DNA of 64,000 nt from Roseivivax sp. THAF197b (GTDB taxonomy: Bacteria; Pseudomonadota; Alphaproteobacteria; Rhodobacterales; Rhodobacteraceae). The notes beneath the pieces were generated by a model that was not told the origin of the DNA, did not search any database, and saw only the letters and a list, made by a program, of their open reading frames with translations. Location: contig NZ_CP045318.1 in the NCBI RefSeq assembly GCF_009363255.1, forward strand, positions 1,849,501 through 1,913,500, written 5' to 3'. Numbering within the stretch: the stretch's first letter is position 1; each line of letters opens with the position of its first letter. A program made the translations under genes and the position numbers. Of this stretch, positions 63,018-64,000 are shown piece by piece.

Positions 63018-63244
63018 TCTCTCATATCCTCCTGATTTCGAAGGCAGATAGGGCCTCTGCCGATACGGAACAGATACGCGCGGCACGGGATAAGTCGACG
63101 GGGAGGCTGCCTTGCGGAAAACGCGGCGCAGACGAAACAAAACCCCCGTCGATGGCGAATACGGAAAACTAAATTAAAAACCTGGGAACCTTATCGCCTC
63201 CCCGCGCGTTGCGATGTCGCGACGTGAGTTCCGGGGGGTGAGTC

Positions 63245-63514
63245 ATGTTTTTTTTCAGAAGTGGAAAGCATCGTTTCGATGCGGTGGTGTCGGAGCATCA
63301 GACCGTCTGGTCCCGCGTCCGTGCGCAGATCGCGCAGCCCAAAAATCCAGTCACGACACGCAGTGCCAAACCGATCACCAGTCCGGACGACCTCGCGCGG
63401 CTCGTCGACGGGTTTGAAGATCTGGCAGATGCGGCCCCGTCGAAGGCAGCGAACCGGCCTTGGGACACGGGCGAAGACCTGACCGCTGATCCGGCCACGC
63501 CCGCTCGAAGCTGA
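63245..63514 (+). CDS. Hypothetical protein (89 aa)
   Basis: Starts MFFFRSGKHRFDAVVSEHQTVWSRV and is otherwise polar. GGGGTGAG precedes ATG 63245. A run of eight T at codons 2-4 could be slippery. A bidirectional terminator follows 31 bases after the stop, supporting a real transcription unit. No family recognised. Confidence 0.55.
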   Translation: MFFFRSGKHRFDAVVSEHQTVWSRVRAQIAQPKNPVTTRSAKPITSPDDLARLVDGFEDLADAAPSKAANRPWDTGEDLTADPATPARS

Positions 63515-63545
63515 CCCCGGCGGAAAACAGCACCCGGCCACGGCA

Positions 63546-63574
63546 AAAAGGGTGGCCCGATGGACCACCCTTTT
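63546..63574. terminator. Bidirectional rho-independent terminator
   Basis: AAAAGGGTGG (63546-63555) and CCACCCTTTT (63565-63574) form a perfect 10-bp stem with a 9-base loop. A and T runs at both sides allow termination from either direction, between convergent genes. Confidence 0.8.
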
Positions 63575-63623
63575 CGCGTTGTCTTGCTCATTTATCGTGC
63601 CTCGCCGCGACCTTTGAGGGAGG

Positions 63624-63734
63624 TCAGTCGCGGTCTGAGTGAGCGTCGTCGTCGCCCTTTCGTCCGGTCAGCGCGTAGATCAGCGCCGTTACCAAAGAAA
63701 GACCGACGAGCCCAATCACGAAGATATCGGTCAT
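63624..63734 (-). CDS. Small membrane protein (36 aa)
   Basis: MTDIFVIGLVGLSLVTALIY then ALTGRKGDDDAHSDRD: one transmembrane helix (residues 4-22) with a positive then acidic tail. AGGAAAGG lies 8-15 bases before ATG 63734. The shape resembles small accessory subunits such as KdpF or CcoQ, but no partner is in the window. Too short for confident assignment. Confidence 0.5.
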   Translation of the reverse strand: MTDIFVIGLVGLSLVTALIYALTGRKGDDDAHSDRD

Positions 63735-63857
63735 CGTTCTACCTTTCCTTGATCCTGTTGTCGCAATACCAACGGCCAAAACAGGCATCGGTTCCCGAAA
63801 ATCGAGACTTACGTCGAAATTCTGCGTTTTTTCGTTGACAAGGCGAAAATTCGTGGA

Positions 63858-64000
63858 TCAGAGCGCCAGCTTGTTGCGCCGTTCTTCGGCCTCGCGCGCC
63901 TCCTTGTGGGCGGCCTTGACCTGTCCGCGATTTGCGCGACGTGCCAGGGCGGCTTCGACCAATGCGGTGAATAGACGGCGATGCGCACGTCGATAGAACA
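63858..64000 (-). CDS. C-terminal end of a protein running off the window
   Basis: About 47 residues are open to the window edge and end at TGA 63858-63860. The visible part is Ala-, Arg- and Glu-rich (FTALVEAALARRANRGQVK; KEAREAEERRNKLAL), probably helical. No family recognised; the start lies beyond 64000. Confidence 0.45.
   Translation of the reverse strand, partial: FYRRAHRRLFTALVEAALARRANRGQVKAAHKEAREAEERRNKLAL

Noticed and set aside
1..64000. tRNA, rRNA, CRISPR or prophage structural genes
   Set aside because: I looked for tRNA-like T-arms, rRNA stretches, regular spaced repeats and phage structural motifs and saw none.

Overview
This 64 kb window comes from a GC-rich alphaproteobacterium. 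The gene families (tricarballylate catabolism with a TctABC transporter, a full myo-inositol operon, taurine/sulfonate-type ABC systems, PQQ-associated periplasmic proteins) and their arrangement suggest the Rhodobacterales (Roseobacter group). That assignment is by gene content only, without a search. No rRNA, tRNA or CRISPR array was seen. The window alternates long catabolic operons with stretches of mobile-element debris.

Bases 1-11200 are an integrative-element region. It holds the 3' end of a tyrosine recombinase, several unknown genes, a large P-loop ATPase with a four-cysteine cluster, and a divergent block with a small excisionase-like protein and two unlike tyrosine recombinases. 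The two sides of this block are separated by an interrupted dyad. Between 9.3 and 11.2 kb there is one small gene and an IS3-type transposase remnant.

Bases 11235-22956 are a tricarboxylate island: TcuB and TcuA, a GntR regulator with a perfect 18-bp operator, an AbrB-type membrane protein, a UspA protein, a PrpF-type isomerase, a fused TctA-TctB permease, the TctC binding protein, and a divergent TctD-TctE two-component system. Together they could import a tricarballylate-like acid, sense it, and oxidise or isomerise it to cis-aconitate. From 22957 to 25090 there is a stand-alone integrase and an IS remnant.

Bases 25093-37832 are a myo-inositol locus. One leftward operon runs from an inositol 2-dehydrogenase (IolG type) through an ABC importer, a second Gfo/Idh dehydrogenase, IolC fused to a DUF2090 domain, IolD, IolE, IolB and a TIM-barrel isomerase. 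A divergent LacI-family regulator is controlled by two mirrored 16-bp operators. Bases 38358-41054 carry two proteins normally associated with PQQ-dependent alcohol oxidation plus a small secreted protein, but no dehydrogenase.

Bases 41471-45580 are accessory DNA. An IS3-family element has cut off a gene whose remaining end is an MIT_C domain, and the element is itself inactivated by a 43-bp REP-like palindrome. Two overlapping unknown genes follow, and a decayed copy of the second lies at about 56.7 kb. Bases 45582-55942 hold two separate taurine/sulfonate-type ABC importers, each with two permease genes. They flank a Pht5-like protein, a GntR regulator and a fumarylpyruvate hydrolase-like enzyme. 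This looks like an undescribed uptake and catabolic locus. The last 7 kb carry an ArsR-controlled ArsP/YraQ-type permease, a copper ATPase with its CueR-type regulator and a textbook 19-bp-spaced promoter, an FAH-family hydrolase, FolB and small genes.
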